A stretch of 64,000 bases of DNA, from positions 1,936,614 through 2,000,613 of the forward strand of contig NZ_FKLA01000009.1 in the NCBI RefSeq assembly GCF_900078395.1. Direction: 5' to 3'. Each line of letters begins with the position of its first letter. The first letter of the stretch is position 1. This DNA is from Anaerotruncus rubiinfantis (lineage in GTDB: Bacteria > Bacillota > Clostridia > Oscillospirales > Ruminococcaceae). The notes under the pieces were generated by a model. The model ran no database searches. It was not told the DNA's origin and worked only from the letters and a program-made list of their open reading frames with translations. This document shows, piece by piece, positions 26,414-33,644 of this stretch. Position numbers and translations under genes: made by a program.

Positions 26414-26456
26414 ATAGAAAGATTTTTGTACGCTGTTTTGATTGATGGAGGTTATT

Positions 26457-26837
26457 ATGGGCCTTGCAAAAAAATGGAAATCATGGATCGGTTATCCGGA
26501 AGACGATTTTTATGAGGATGTTCCCAGCGAGCCAGCCGCGGAATCCGCATGCAAAACCACGGCAAGCGCGGATCCCTTTCAAACTGTCCTTATGAGGCCA
26601 ACGACCTATCAGGAATCCCTCAAGGCCGCTGATCATCTGGGCGCCAACCGCGCGGTTGTCCTCAACCTTACGGACATGCCTGCGGAGGACACCCGACGCC
26701 TGCTCGATTTCCTCGCCGGAGCAGCATACGCGAAAAATGCAAAATTGGAGCGGATCGCCCGCACCACTTATCTGCTCCTCCCTTATTATGCAGATTTCCA
26801 GTGCAGTTTTACACAGGACCCCGAGTTTTTCTTTTGA
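26457..26837 (+). CDS. sepF: Cell division protein SepF
   Basis: 126 aa from the ATG at 26457 (GGAGGT just upstream). In-frame TTG/ATG codons at 26442 and 26445 overlap the ribosome site region. The short N-terminus is a probable membrane-binding amphipathic helix (MGLAKKWKSWIGY), followed by an acidic linker. The C-terminal DUF552 domain includes VLMRPTTYQESLKAADHL, VVLNLTDMPAEDTRRLLDFL and AKLERIARTTYLLLP. SepF tethers FtsZ to the membrane. The gene is usually in a ylm/divIVA cluster. Here it stands alone, divergent from the glucuronidase operon. Confidence 0.88.
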   Translation: MGLAKKWKSWIGYPEDDFYEDVPSEPAAESACKTTASADPFQTVLMRPTTYQESLKAADHLGANRAVVLNLTDMPAEDTRRLLDFLAGAAYAKNAKLERIARTTYLLLPYYADFQCSFTQDPEFFF

Positions 26838-26855
26838 CCTTTTCTGAAACAAAGC

Positions 26856-26886
26856 GGCAAGGACCGGACACGGCCCTTGCCTTTTC
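26856..26886 (+). terminator. Terminator of sepF
   Basis: GGCAAGGACCG-GACA-CGGCCCTTGCC followed by TTTTCTG, about 20 bp after the stop. Confidence 0.75.
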
Positions 26887-26901
26887 TGTTCCAAACAAAA
26901 T

Positions 26902-26930
26902 TTGCGAAAACGGAATAAATATGGTACTAT
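26902..26930 (+). promoter_or_regulatory. Promoter of the 119-aa protein gene
   Basis: TTGCGA (26902-26907), 17-nt spacer, TACTAT (26925-26930), 35 bp before the ATG. Confidence 0.55.
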
Positions 26931-26964
26931 ATAGACAAATTCCAGGGAAAGAAGGAGCAGCAAT

Positions 26965-27324
26965 ATGGATAAAAGCGCATTGGATTTTGTGATTGAAAAG
27001 ACGCACGAACTCATAAACGCCCCCACATGCAGCAGAGAAACCAAAGCTGCGGCGCAGGACTGGCTGGATGCCGTTGGAACCGAAAAGGAAGCGGCGGAAA
27101 CGAAAAAATATATCGATGAGCTGGAAGCAGATATTATGCCCATTGACAATTTGATCGGTTTTGCAGAATCCGATGCCGGCTCCCGGTATTTTGGCGCGGA
27201 CGCCGCAAAAAACATTGCCGCCCATGCAAAGGACATCAAGGCCGCCGGTGCAAATTTCTGCGATTGTCCGGCGTGTATCGCTGTGGCTGCGATTCTCGAA
27301 AAAAAGGAGCTCCTTCTCAAATAA
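26965..27324 (+). CDS. Conserved-looking 119-aa protein with a CDCPAC motif, function unknown
   Basis: 119 aa behind AAGGAGC and its own promoter, and ended by a bidirectional hairpin. Predicted mostly alpha-helical and charged, without signal peptide or membrane segment. Two features stand out: a middle stretch ELEADIMPIDNLIGFAES (about 52-69) and the cysteine motif FCDCPACIAV (about 99-108), with three Cys in CxCxxC. I recall similar small clostridial proteins carrying an 'Hsp90-like chaperone' label, which nothing in the sequence supports. A metal-binding or redox role is possible from the cysteines only. Confidence 0.75.
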   Translation: MDKSALDFVIEKTHELINAPTCSRETKAAAQDWLDAVGTEKEAAETKKYIDELEADIMPIDNLIGFAESDAGSRYFGADAAKNIAAHAKDIKAAGANFCDCPACIAVAAILEKKELLLK

Positions 27325-27395
27325 TTGCGGGAAGGAAAAAGGAATATCCAACTGAAGCAGTTCGTCTGCAAGGCAGTATTACAACTGCTAAAGAA

Positions 27396-27437
27396 CCAAA
27401 CCGCGGCTGGCAAAATGCCAGCCGCGGTTTCACTTTT
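27396..27437. terminator. Bidirectional terminator between the 119-aa gene and iclR
   Basis: AACCGCGGCTGGCA/TGCCAGCCGCGGTT, a perfect 14-bp stem with a 3-nt loop and T-rich flanks on both strands. It separates two converging genes. Confidence 0.82.
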
Positions 27438-27463
27438 AATAAAGGATCGGCGTCCTTTTATCT

Positions 27464-28249
27464 TCAGGGCTGCCGGTAGCCCAACTTCTGAGAGATTTCT
27501 GCCGCTGCCGCACGGATCTCCTCCAAGTAAACGCTCCAGTTGCGCTCCATGCGGGAAGACGCTCCCGAAATACTGATTGAACCCGCTGGGTTCCCATTGA
27601 AGTTGAAGATGGGAACCGCGAGGCACCGCAGTCCCTCCTCCGTTTCCTCAAGGTCCTCCGCATACCCGTTTATGCGGGCGTTCGCAATCGCTTCCCTGAC
27701 CTGTTCCGGACGGGTCAGGGAATGCAGGGTATATTGTTCGAGTTTTACATGGAGCAGATAGTCCTCAATCTCCTCGTCGCTCTTATAGCTGAGCAGGACC
27801 TTTCCGCTCGCGGTCCCGTGCGCCGGGATCGTCACCCCGATAGAGGAACCCATATTGGCAATGCTGGTACCTTTCACCTTATCGGCAAACATGGCATTAT
27901 ATCCATTTAGCACCACAAGGTGTACGGTTTCCCCAATCTTGCCGGACAGCTTTACAAGGTACGGGTGCGCATCCCGGATAATGTTCATACGATTCATCAC
28001 CAGTCTGCTCAGCTGCAGCAGCGCAGTCCCAAGGTAATATTTGGAATTCTCCGGATTTTGTTCCAAAAATCCCGCATACATCAAGGTGGAAACCAGCCGG
28101 AAAGCGGTCGACTTTCCAATTTGCATGCGTTTGCTGATCTCACTGATCCCCAGCTCCGGTTCGCTGTCGCTGTAAAGCTTCAATATATCGAGCGCATTTG
28201 CAACCGACTGCAAGACCGGTTTTTTTTCATGATCGATCATACTGCACAT
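27464..28249 (-). CDS. IclR-family transcriptional regulator
   Basis: 261 aa. N-terminal winged helix: LQSVANALDILKLYSD then LGISEISKRMQIGKSTAFRLVSTL split at residues about 15-58. The C-terminal effector domain (about 80-258) has AHPYLVKLSGKIGETVHLVV, GVTIPAHGTASGKVLLS and GYAEDLEETEEGLRCLAVPI. IclR regulators sense small metabolites, and AllR-type members control ureide catabolism. The gene lies just beyond the end of the long hydantoin/2-oxoacid operon, behind that operon's terminator, so it is a good candidate for its regulator. This is inference from position. Either M1 or M4 could be the start. Confidence 0.9.
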   Translation of the reverse strand: MCSMIDHEKKPVLQSVANALDILKLYSDSEPELGISEISKRMQIGKSTAFRLVSTLMYAGFLEQNPENSKYYLGTALLQLSRLVMNRMNIIRDAHPYLVKLSGKIGETVHLVVLNGYNAMFADKVKGTSIANMGSSIGVTIPAHGTASGKVLLSYKSDEEIEDYLLHVKLEQYTLHSLTRPEQVREAIANARINGYAEDLEETEEGLRCLAVPIFNFNGNPAGSISISGASSRMERNWSVYLEEIRAAAAEISQKLGYRQP

Positions 28250-28307
28250 CCGATCTGCCCTGCGGGCACAAATTCATTTTACCGTGTCTTATTTTATCAT
28301 ATTTTCT

Positions 28308-28356
28308 GAAAAAAAGAAATGGGCGTGCGCGTACCACGTATGACGCGCACGCCCAT
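28308..28356 (-). terminator. Terminator of the minus-strand hydantoin/oxoacid operon
   Basis: Perfect 14-bp stem ATGGGCGTGCGCGT/ACGCGCACGCCCAT followed by TTCTTTTTTT on the minus strand, 35 bp after the dihydropyrimidinase stop. Confidence 0.85.
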
Positions 28357-28390
28357 TGGGCAGTATGTTGATGAAATGTGACGTGGGATA

Positions 28391-29824
28391 TCAGTCTTTG
28401 TACCAGGAAGAAGTCTTGAGCACTTCCGGCTCGATCCTGCGTTTGACGAACTCGCCGTCGCCTTTGTCGCCGACCCACTCGTCATCCTTGACGATAATTT
28501 TGCCGCGCAGGATGGTCATCTCCGGCCAGCCCTGGAAATGCAGGCCTTTGTACGGGGTGTGGTCGCAGTGCATATGCAGCACTTCCGGACCGGTGATGGT
28601 CTTTTCCTTGTTCGGGTCAACGATGACGATGTCCGCGTCCGCTCCCGGGGTAAGCTCGCCCTTTTTACCCATCATGCCGAAAATCTTTGCCGCGCCGTAG
28701 CTGTTTGCAAAGACCAGCTGCTCCCAGGTAATCTTCCCTTCGCTAACGCCGTTTATCAGGGTCGGCAGCTTGAGCTCGATGCCGGGCGCGCCGTTGCAAA
28801 CCTTGGTAAAGTCATGGATAAACTTTCCATCAGGGCCTTTTTCAAGCCGCATAGATTTTTCCGCGATGGTAAAAGGCGCATGGTCGGAACCAGTACAGTA
28901 AATCGCCTTTTTGCTGAGCGCTTCCCACAGCTTGTTCTGGTCCTCTTTTTTGCGCAGCGGCGGGCTGAGCAGGTTGAGATATCCGTCGTCGCCCGTGAAG
29001 ATCTCGTCTGTCAGGCGCAGATAATGCGCGCAGGTCTCAGCATAGACCGGGCGTCCCTCCGCCTGTGCGTCCATCAGCATCTGGGCGCCTTCCTTGGTGG
29101 ACATGTGATAGATATACATTGCGGTGTCACAGCTGCGCGCCAGTGTGATTGCGCGCTGGATTGCCTCATATTCCACAAGATTCGGTTTTGTTGTGGCGTG
29201 CGCCATCCAGTCGACATCGCCCCGCTCGATCGCTTTTGCAACGTTATAGTCCGCGATCGCACAGTTTTCGGCATGGACGCCCACAAGGCCGCCATATTTT
29301 GTAGCTTCCTTGATGAGGTCGAGAAGCATACCGTCGTCCATCATCATCTTCTCTTTCGCGTAAACCATGTACACCTTAAACGACGCAAGGCCCAGATCGA
29401 TCACATCTTTGACCTGCTCGAGGATCGCATCGCTCATCTCTTTGAGGCAGCAGTGGAAGCTGAAATCGATGACGATGCCGCGGTCAAGCGCTTTTTTGAT
29501 GCGGCCCTGTGCAAACTCGTACGGCAGGCTGCCCGGGTCAGTGATCGAGAAGTCCATCATGGTAGTGGTTCCACCGCAAGCGGCCGCAATCGAACCGGTG
29601 TAGAAATCATCGCCGCCGCAGCAGCCCTGGAACGGATTTTCATGATGGGTGTGCGTGTCGATGCCGCCGGGAATCACAAATTTTCCCTTCGCGTCGATCT
29701 CCTTGTTGCCCTTCATATCGCCCAGATAACCGACCGCGAAAATTTTTCCGTCTTTAACGGCGACATCTGCAATCTGCCTGCCTTTGTGGGATACGACCGT
29801 GCCGTTTCTGATAATGAGATCCAT
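28391..29824 (-). CDS. Dihydropyrimidinase / hydantoinase (cyclic amidohydrolase)
   Basis: 477 aa, usual length. Metal ligands are all visible: DTHTHHENPF (HxH, about 57-66), the carbamylated Lys in LASFKVYMVYA (about 150), GVHAENC, CAHYLRL and the Asp in TGSDHAPF. Such enzymes open 5,6-dihydrouracil or 5-substituted hydantoins to N-carbamoyl amino acids. It is the last gene of a nine-gene operon. Upstream neighbours are an NCS1 permease and an M20 amidohydrolase, which fit import and decarbamoylation. Dihydropyrimidine degradation is the main alternative, but the alpha-amino-acid dehydrogenase and 2-oxoacid oxidoreductase in the operon favour hydantoins. Confidence 0.93.
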   Translation of the reverse strand: MDLIIRNGTVVSHKGRQIADVAVKDGKIFAVGYLGDMKGNKEIDAKGKFVIPGGIDTHTHHENPFQGCCGGDDFYTGSIAAACGGTTTMMDFSITDPGSLPYEFAQGRIKKALDRGIVIDFSFHCCLKEMSDAILEQVKDVIDLGLASFKVYMVYAKEKMMMDDGMLLDLIKEATKYGGLVGVHAENCAIADYNVAKAIERGDVDWMAHATTKPNLVEYEAIQRAITLARSCDTAMYIYHMSTKEGAQMLMDAQAEGRPVYAETCAHYLRLTDEIFTGDDGYLNLLSPPLRKKEDQNKLWEALSKKAIYCTGSDHAPFTIAEKSMRLEKGPDGKFIHDFTKVCNGAPGIELKLPTLINGVSEGKITWEQLVFANSYGAAKIFGMMGKKGELTPGADADIVIVDPNKEKTITGPEVLHMHCDHTPYKGLHFQGWPEMTILRGKIIVKDDEWVGDKGDGEFVKRRIEPEVLKTSSWYKD

Positions 29825-29893
29825 GATTCATCCTCCCTTGTCCTTATTAATTAATGTGATGTCATCTTCCGATGGCAGCGCTACGAACCGAAC

Positions 29894-31225
29894 TTACGCC
29901 TTAACCTTCGCGTCATGGTTTTTATAGATGATCGGATACAGGATCATGTAAACGACCAGACCGATCGGCATGGCAACCAGCCAGGAAAGGCTGTTAAAGA
30001 TAATGCCGAAGATTCCGCCAATACCGACCGCGATAAGCGCCGCGAGATTCCAGCCGTTTGTAAAGCGGTATTTGGTGTTATTTTCTTTATAGAGCTCGTC
30101 GATATCGAGGGTCTGTTTACGGATGAAGAAATAATCCGCCAGCATGACGCCAAGCACCGGACCAAGGAATGCGGAATATGCGTTGATGAGCCCGAAGAAC
30201 CCCTGGCTGTTGAAGAGCAGCCACGGACAGGTGACGACGCCAAGCACGCCGACGATCACACAGGAGGTTTTCCATCCGATCTTCGGGACAAAATCCATCA
30301 GCGTGAGCGCTGGAGGCAGAACATTCATCGTCAGGTTTGTGGTAATCTGCGCGAGCGCGATAAAGATCAGAATCAGCATCGCGGTAGCGGTGTTCGGGGC
30401 GATCTTGACCAGGGCTTTGACCGGGTCCCACTCGCCAACCGCCGCGCCGGACATGATGCCCAAGCCAACGAGGAAAGCGTTTGAAATCGGAATACCTGCG
30501 AGATGGCCGATCCAGTTGACCTTCTGGCTGTTTTTGAGATAACGGGTCAGATCCGAGTTGTTTACCGAACTGGTGAACACCGCGCCGACCAGCGCGACAA
30601 CCGAAGTGATGAACGGCATGCCCCAGCTTCCTGCCGAGGTCCAATTTGCGGTGAGCTGATCGCCGAAATTCTGGGAAATGCTGATCATCATATAGCCCAT
30701 GATCAGAACGATGATAATCGCCATTGAGCTTTCGAACCATTTGATCGACTGAATACCGGAGGCCGCCAGAATCACCTGGAGAATCTGGAAAATAAAGAAG
30801 TAAACCATGGTGTTTCCAAATCCGAACATTGTCTGGGTGACCATTGCGATCGCATCCGCCCCAATCCAGGTGGCGATGCCGAACCAGAACAGAGCTGGAA
30901 CTCCGCGCAGGAGGGTCGCGATCTTGCTCCCTTTGACGCCAAAGGATGAACGGGAATGGATCGCAAAGGGAATGCCGTATTTGAGCCCAGCCGAACCGTT
31001 CAGCGAGAAGAAAATTGCCAGGGTAAGGCTTGCGACAACCATCGCGGTCAGCGCCTGAAAGATATTCAGCCCGCCCACCGGCGGAAGCATGCTCTGTCCG
31101 AGCATGAATCCCTGGATGACAATGACCGACGACCACCACATCAGCATATAGCTGACGGTTCCAAATAACCGCCTGTCATCGGGGACTCTGGTTAGGTCTA
31201 CCTTGTGTTCCGCCTGTTTGCTCAT
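29894..31225 (-). CDS. NCS1-family permease (hydantoin/allantoin/cytosine type)
   Basis: 443 aa from the ATG at 31225 (GGAGG 7 nt upstream). The frame runs to 31309 without a start signal. About 12 transmembrane segments. NCS1 features include LKYGIPFAIHSRSSFGVKGS, PALFWFGIATWIGADAI and YFFIRKQTLDIDELY. The founding structure, Mhp1, imports 5-substituted hydantoins from within a hyu cluster. Here too it lies beside a hydantoinase. Allantoin, uracil or cytosine transport are alternatives. Confidence 0.9.
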   Translation of the reverse strand: MSKQAEHKVDLTRVPDDRRLFGTVSYMLMWWSSVIVIQGFMLGQSMLPPVGGLNIFQALTAMVVASLTLAIFFSLNGSAGLKYGIPFAIHSRSSFGVKGSKIATLLRGVPALFWFGIATWIGADAIAMVTQTMFGFGNTMVYFFIFQILQVILAASGIQSIKWFESSMAIIIVLIMGYMMISISQNFGDQLTANWTSAGSWGMPFITSVVALVGAVFTSSVNNSDLTRYLKNSQKVNWIGHLAGIPISNAFLVGLGIMSGAAVGEWDPVKALVKIAPNTATAMLILIFIALAQITTNLTMNVLPPALTLMDFVPKIGWKTSCVIVGVLGVVTCPWLLFNSQGFFGLINAYSAFLGPVLGVMLADYFFIRKQTLDIDELYKENNTKYRFTNGWNLAALIAVGIGGIFGIIFNSLSWLVAMPIGLVVYMILYPIIYKNHDAKVKA

Positions 31226-31305
31226 TCCAATGCCTCCTCTACATTTGTCAGTGCCTCTTTTCCGTTTGTCCGATCTGTTTTCCGGCATACGGAGCCGGGG
31301 TTGGG

Positions 31306-32499
31306 TCACTCCTTATATCCGAGCAGGCGCATCGCCAGCACAGCATAGATTTTTGCGCACTCAACCACTTCCCTGACATCAATGTTTTCATCCGGAGTGT
31401 GCCCCACCGAAGCGACGCCTGGGCCGATGAGTACAGTGGGAATGCCGCGCACGGAGAAATACCGTCCGTCGCTCGACTGCTTATAGCCGACCGGCTGATC
31501 ATTTCTACCGAATTCTGAGACCACCGCGAGTGATTTTTTCACCAGCTCCTCATCCGGGCTTGTGCGCAGGGACGGCGAATAGTTTACGCATTCAAAAGTG
31601 ATGTCCGCTTCCGGGTCCTCCGCTTTGTATTCATCCAGCAATTTTTGCAGTTCATTCTCCACAAATTCCAGGCTCTCTTCCGCAAGCATCCTGCGGTCGA
31701 GCATCACTGTGCAGATGTCAGAAACGACGTTCACCTTGGGGCCGCCTTCAATCGTACCAATATTATAGGTGGCTGGCGGGGTCAGCGGATCGATGTGCCG
31801 GGGGAGTTCTTCCTTATAATATTGTTCCACTTTATGGAGGAAGCCCACCATTTTGCTGATGGCGTTCACGCCGTCCCAAGGGGTGCTGGCATGCGCGGTT
31901 TTGCCTTTCGAAGTGATCTTGAACCAAACCAGTCCCTTGTGTACGATCGCAACCTCGTTGGTTGTGATTTCCCCGACAACCACCATATCCGGCTTGAGAT
32001 AGCCGTTTTCGAGCAGATACTTCGCGCCGTTCTCCCCGCCGGTCTCCTCGTCCGCCACCGGGTTCACGGTCATCCGCCCCTTCAGATCGATACCGCAGCG
32101 CCTGAGCGCGCACATCGCCATGACCATTGCAGCCACGCCGCCCTTGTCGTCCGCGCAGCCGCGGCCATACATGATGTTCCCATGCAGCGGCTCGTTGAAG
32201 GGGTCAGTCGTCCATTTTTGCAGGTCTCCAACCGGCACCGTGTCAATGTGCGCATTGAACAGCAGGTTCTGTTTGCCTTCACCGATGGTCGCAAGGAGAC
32301 TTTTATGCACTTCGTTCGAAACGATCTCCAGACAGGGAATCCGGTATTCGCCCAGCTTATCAAGAATCACCTGCGCCGCGCCGCGGGTGTCTCCCGGCGG
32401 ATTGACGCTCTCCTTTGAGACAAGGTCCTGCAGAAGCCGGATGATATCGTCCCGTTTTTCCTCCAGATAATCGCACACCTGTTTTTCTTTGCCGTTCAT
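31306..32499 (-). CDS. M20-family amidohydrolase/peptidase (ArgE/DapE type), candidate N-carbamoyl amino-acid hydrolase
   Basis: 397 aa. M20 dizinc motifs: NAHIDTVPVGD (about 79-89), GRGCADDKGG (about 113-122), catalytic Glu in VADEETGG (about 147-154) and VVGEIT. The dimerisation domain begins near GKTAHASTPWDG, and the C-terminal His is in SVGHTPDENID. By sequence it is closer to ArgE/DapE deacylases than to classic HyuC carbamoylases. By context, between an NCS1 permease plus hydantoinase and an amino-acid dehydrogenase, it should release the free amino acid from an N-carbamoyl (or acyl) derivative. Confidence 0.88.
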   Translation of the reverse strand: MNGKEKQVCDYLEEKRDDIIRLLQDLVSKESVNPPGDTRGAAQVILDKLGEYRIPCLEIVSNEVHKSLLATIGEGKQNLLFNAHIDTVPVGDLQKWTTDPFNEPLHGNIMYGRGCADDKGGVAAMVMAMCALRRCGIDLKGRMTVNPVADEETGGENGAKYLLENGYLKPDMVVVGEITTNEVAIVHKGLVWFKITSKGKTAHASTPWDGVNAISKMVGFLHKVEQYYKEELPRHIDPLTPPATYNIGTIEGGPKVNVVSDICTVMLDRRMLAEESLEFVENELQKLLDEYKAEDPEADITFECVNYSPSLRTSPDEELVKKSLAVVSEFGRNDQPVGYKQSSDGRYFSVRGIPTVLIGPGVASVGHTPDENIDVREVVECAKIYAVLAMRLLGYKE

Positions 32500-32548
32500 C
32501 TTGTCACCCCATTCTCAGATTCGATCCGTCGGTTACGGCTGCAGCCTT

Positions 32549-33607
32549 TTATTTCGCGGTTTTTTTGGCTGCCTTTGTCGCGCGGATGCGGCCCCAGGAC
32601 ATTTCGAGCGCCGCTTCGTTGGTTGTGATTCCCCTGGTGCGGGCGATCTGGTCGACCTCGTGGACATTGCTGGTAACGATCTCGATTTTTTTGAACGCCT
32701 CATCATAGGTCAGATGGAACATTTCCGCCGTTCCCATCGTAACGCCGCCACAGGAGACGATAAAGTCCGGAATGAAATAGATATCCCGTTTCGCAAGCAG
32801 CACCGCGTCGGAGTCCTTGAGCAGCTGGTTGTTGGCCGGGCCGACCACAAGCTTCGCCGTCAGGCGGGGGATGGTATTTTCATTGATCGAACCGCCGAAG
32901 GCCGCAGGCGTAAAGATGTCACAGTCGACGTCGTAGATGTCGTCCGGCGCAACCGCCTTGACGCCGTATTCCTTCACCGCGTTTTCAACACGGGCGGTGT
33001 TTACGTCGGTAACGGTGACATCCGCGCCCGCCTTGGTCAGAAGCCCGCACAGCTGGGTGCCGACGTTCCCAACGCCCTGTAGCGCAACCTTCACGCCAGA
33101 GAGGTCGGTAATGCCCATTTTGATCTCCGCGCCGGCCTTGATTCCCAAGAAAGCGCCGTAGGCGGTCGGCAGAGACGGGTCGCCGAGGCCATAGGGGTTT
33201 TCGGTCCCGCCCATGGCATATTTGGTGTGCCGGCAGATGAGGTTGAGGTCGTCTACCGACATGCCCACATCCTCCGCAGTCCAGTAGATGCCGCCGAGCG
33301 ATTCGATTGCCTCCGCAAAAGCGATCAGCAGTTCCGGGGTTTTCTCCGTGAAGGGGTCGGCGATGATCACGCTTTTTCCGCCGCCCACACCGAGGTTCGC
33401 CGCCGCGTTTTTCAGGCTCATGCCGCGGGACAGACGCATCACATCGAACAGCGCCTCCTCGTCGGTTGCGTATTTGCGCATCCGGCAGCCTCCTACCGCA
33501 GGACCCAGCGCGGTGCTGTGGACACCGATGATTGCACGCAGATTGACATCGGGCTCGTAGCAATACACAATTTTTTCATGGCCGTATTCGGCAATGGTAT
33601 CAAACAT
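32549..33607 (-). CDS. Glu/Leu/Phe/Val dehydrogenase, branched-chain or aromatic type
   Basis: 352 aa, the length of leucine/phenylalanine dehydrogenases and not of the longer GdhA. Key segments are GPAVGGCRMRKYATDEEALFD split at about 35-55, the catalytic region MSLKNAAANLGVGGGKSVI (about 64-82), ENPYGLGDPSLPTAYG, and the Rossmann motif VALQGVGNVGTQ (about 173-184). It oxidatively deaminates an amino acid to the 2-oxoacid with NAD+. Sitting between the amidohydrolase and the CoA synthetase/oxoacid oxidoreductase, it supplies the missing deamination step. Confidence 0.92.
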   Translation of the reverse strand: MFDTIAEYGHEKIVYCYEPDVNLRAIIGVHSTALGPAVGGCRMRKYATDEEALFDVMRLSRGMSLKNAAANLGVGGGKSVIIADPFTEKTPELLIAFAEAIESLGGIYWTAEDVGMSVDDLNLICRHTKYAMGGTENPYGLGDPSLPTAYGAFLGIKAGAEIKMGITDLSGVKVALQGVGNVGTQLCGLLTKAGADVTVTDVNTARVENAVKEYGVKAVAPDDIYDVDCDIFTPAAFGGSINENTIPRLTAKLVVGPANNQLLKDSDAVLLAKRDIYFIPDFIVSCGGVTMGTAEMFHLTYDEAFKKIEIVTSNVHEVDQIARTRGITTNEAALEMSWGRIRATKAAKKTAK

Positions 33608-33644
33608 AATTTCTTCCTCCGACTATATAAAAGTATTCTTTTTA

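Noticed and set aside
26243-26456. AGGAGG followed by a TTG frame upstream of sepF as a leader peptide
   Set aside because: The frame runs into sepF out of register, has no conserved-looking composition and overlaps the sepF promoter.
28538-29854. Long plus-strand open frame of 438 codons antisense to the dihydropyrimidinase gene
   Set aside because: It mirrors the real gene, has no ribosome site and no recognisable domain. Long antisense frames are common in this GC-rich sequence, for example 33594-35129, 7149-8642 and 10753-12234.
28391-32499. Reading the minus operon as plain dihydropyrimidine (uracil) degradation
   Set aside because: That path yields beta-alanine, which needs a transaminase. 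The operon instead has an alpha-amino-acid dehydrogenase and 2-oxoacid oxidoreductase, and the divergent operon has a hydantoin-type racemase. Kept as an alternative for the enzyme itself.
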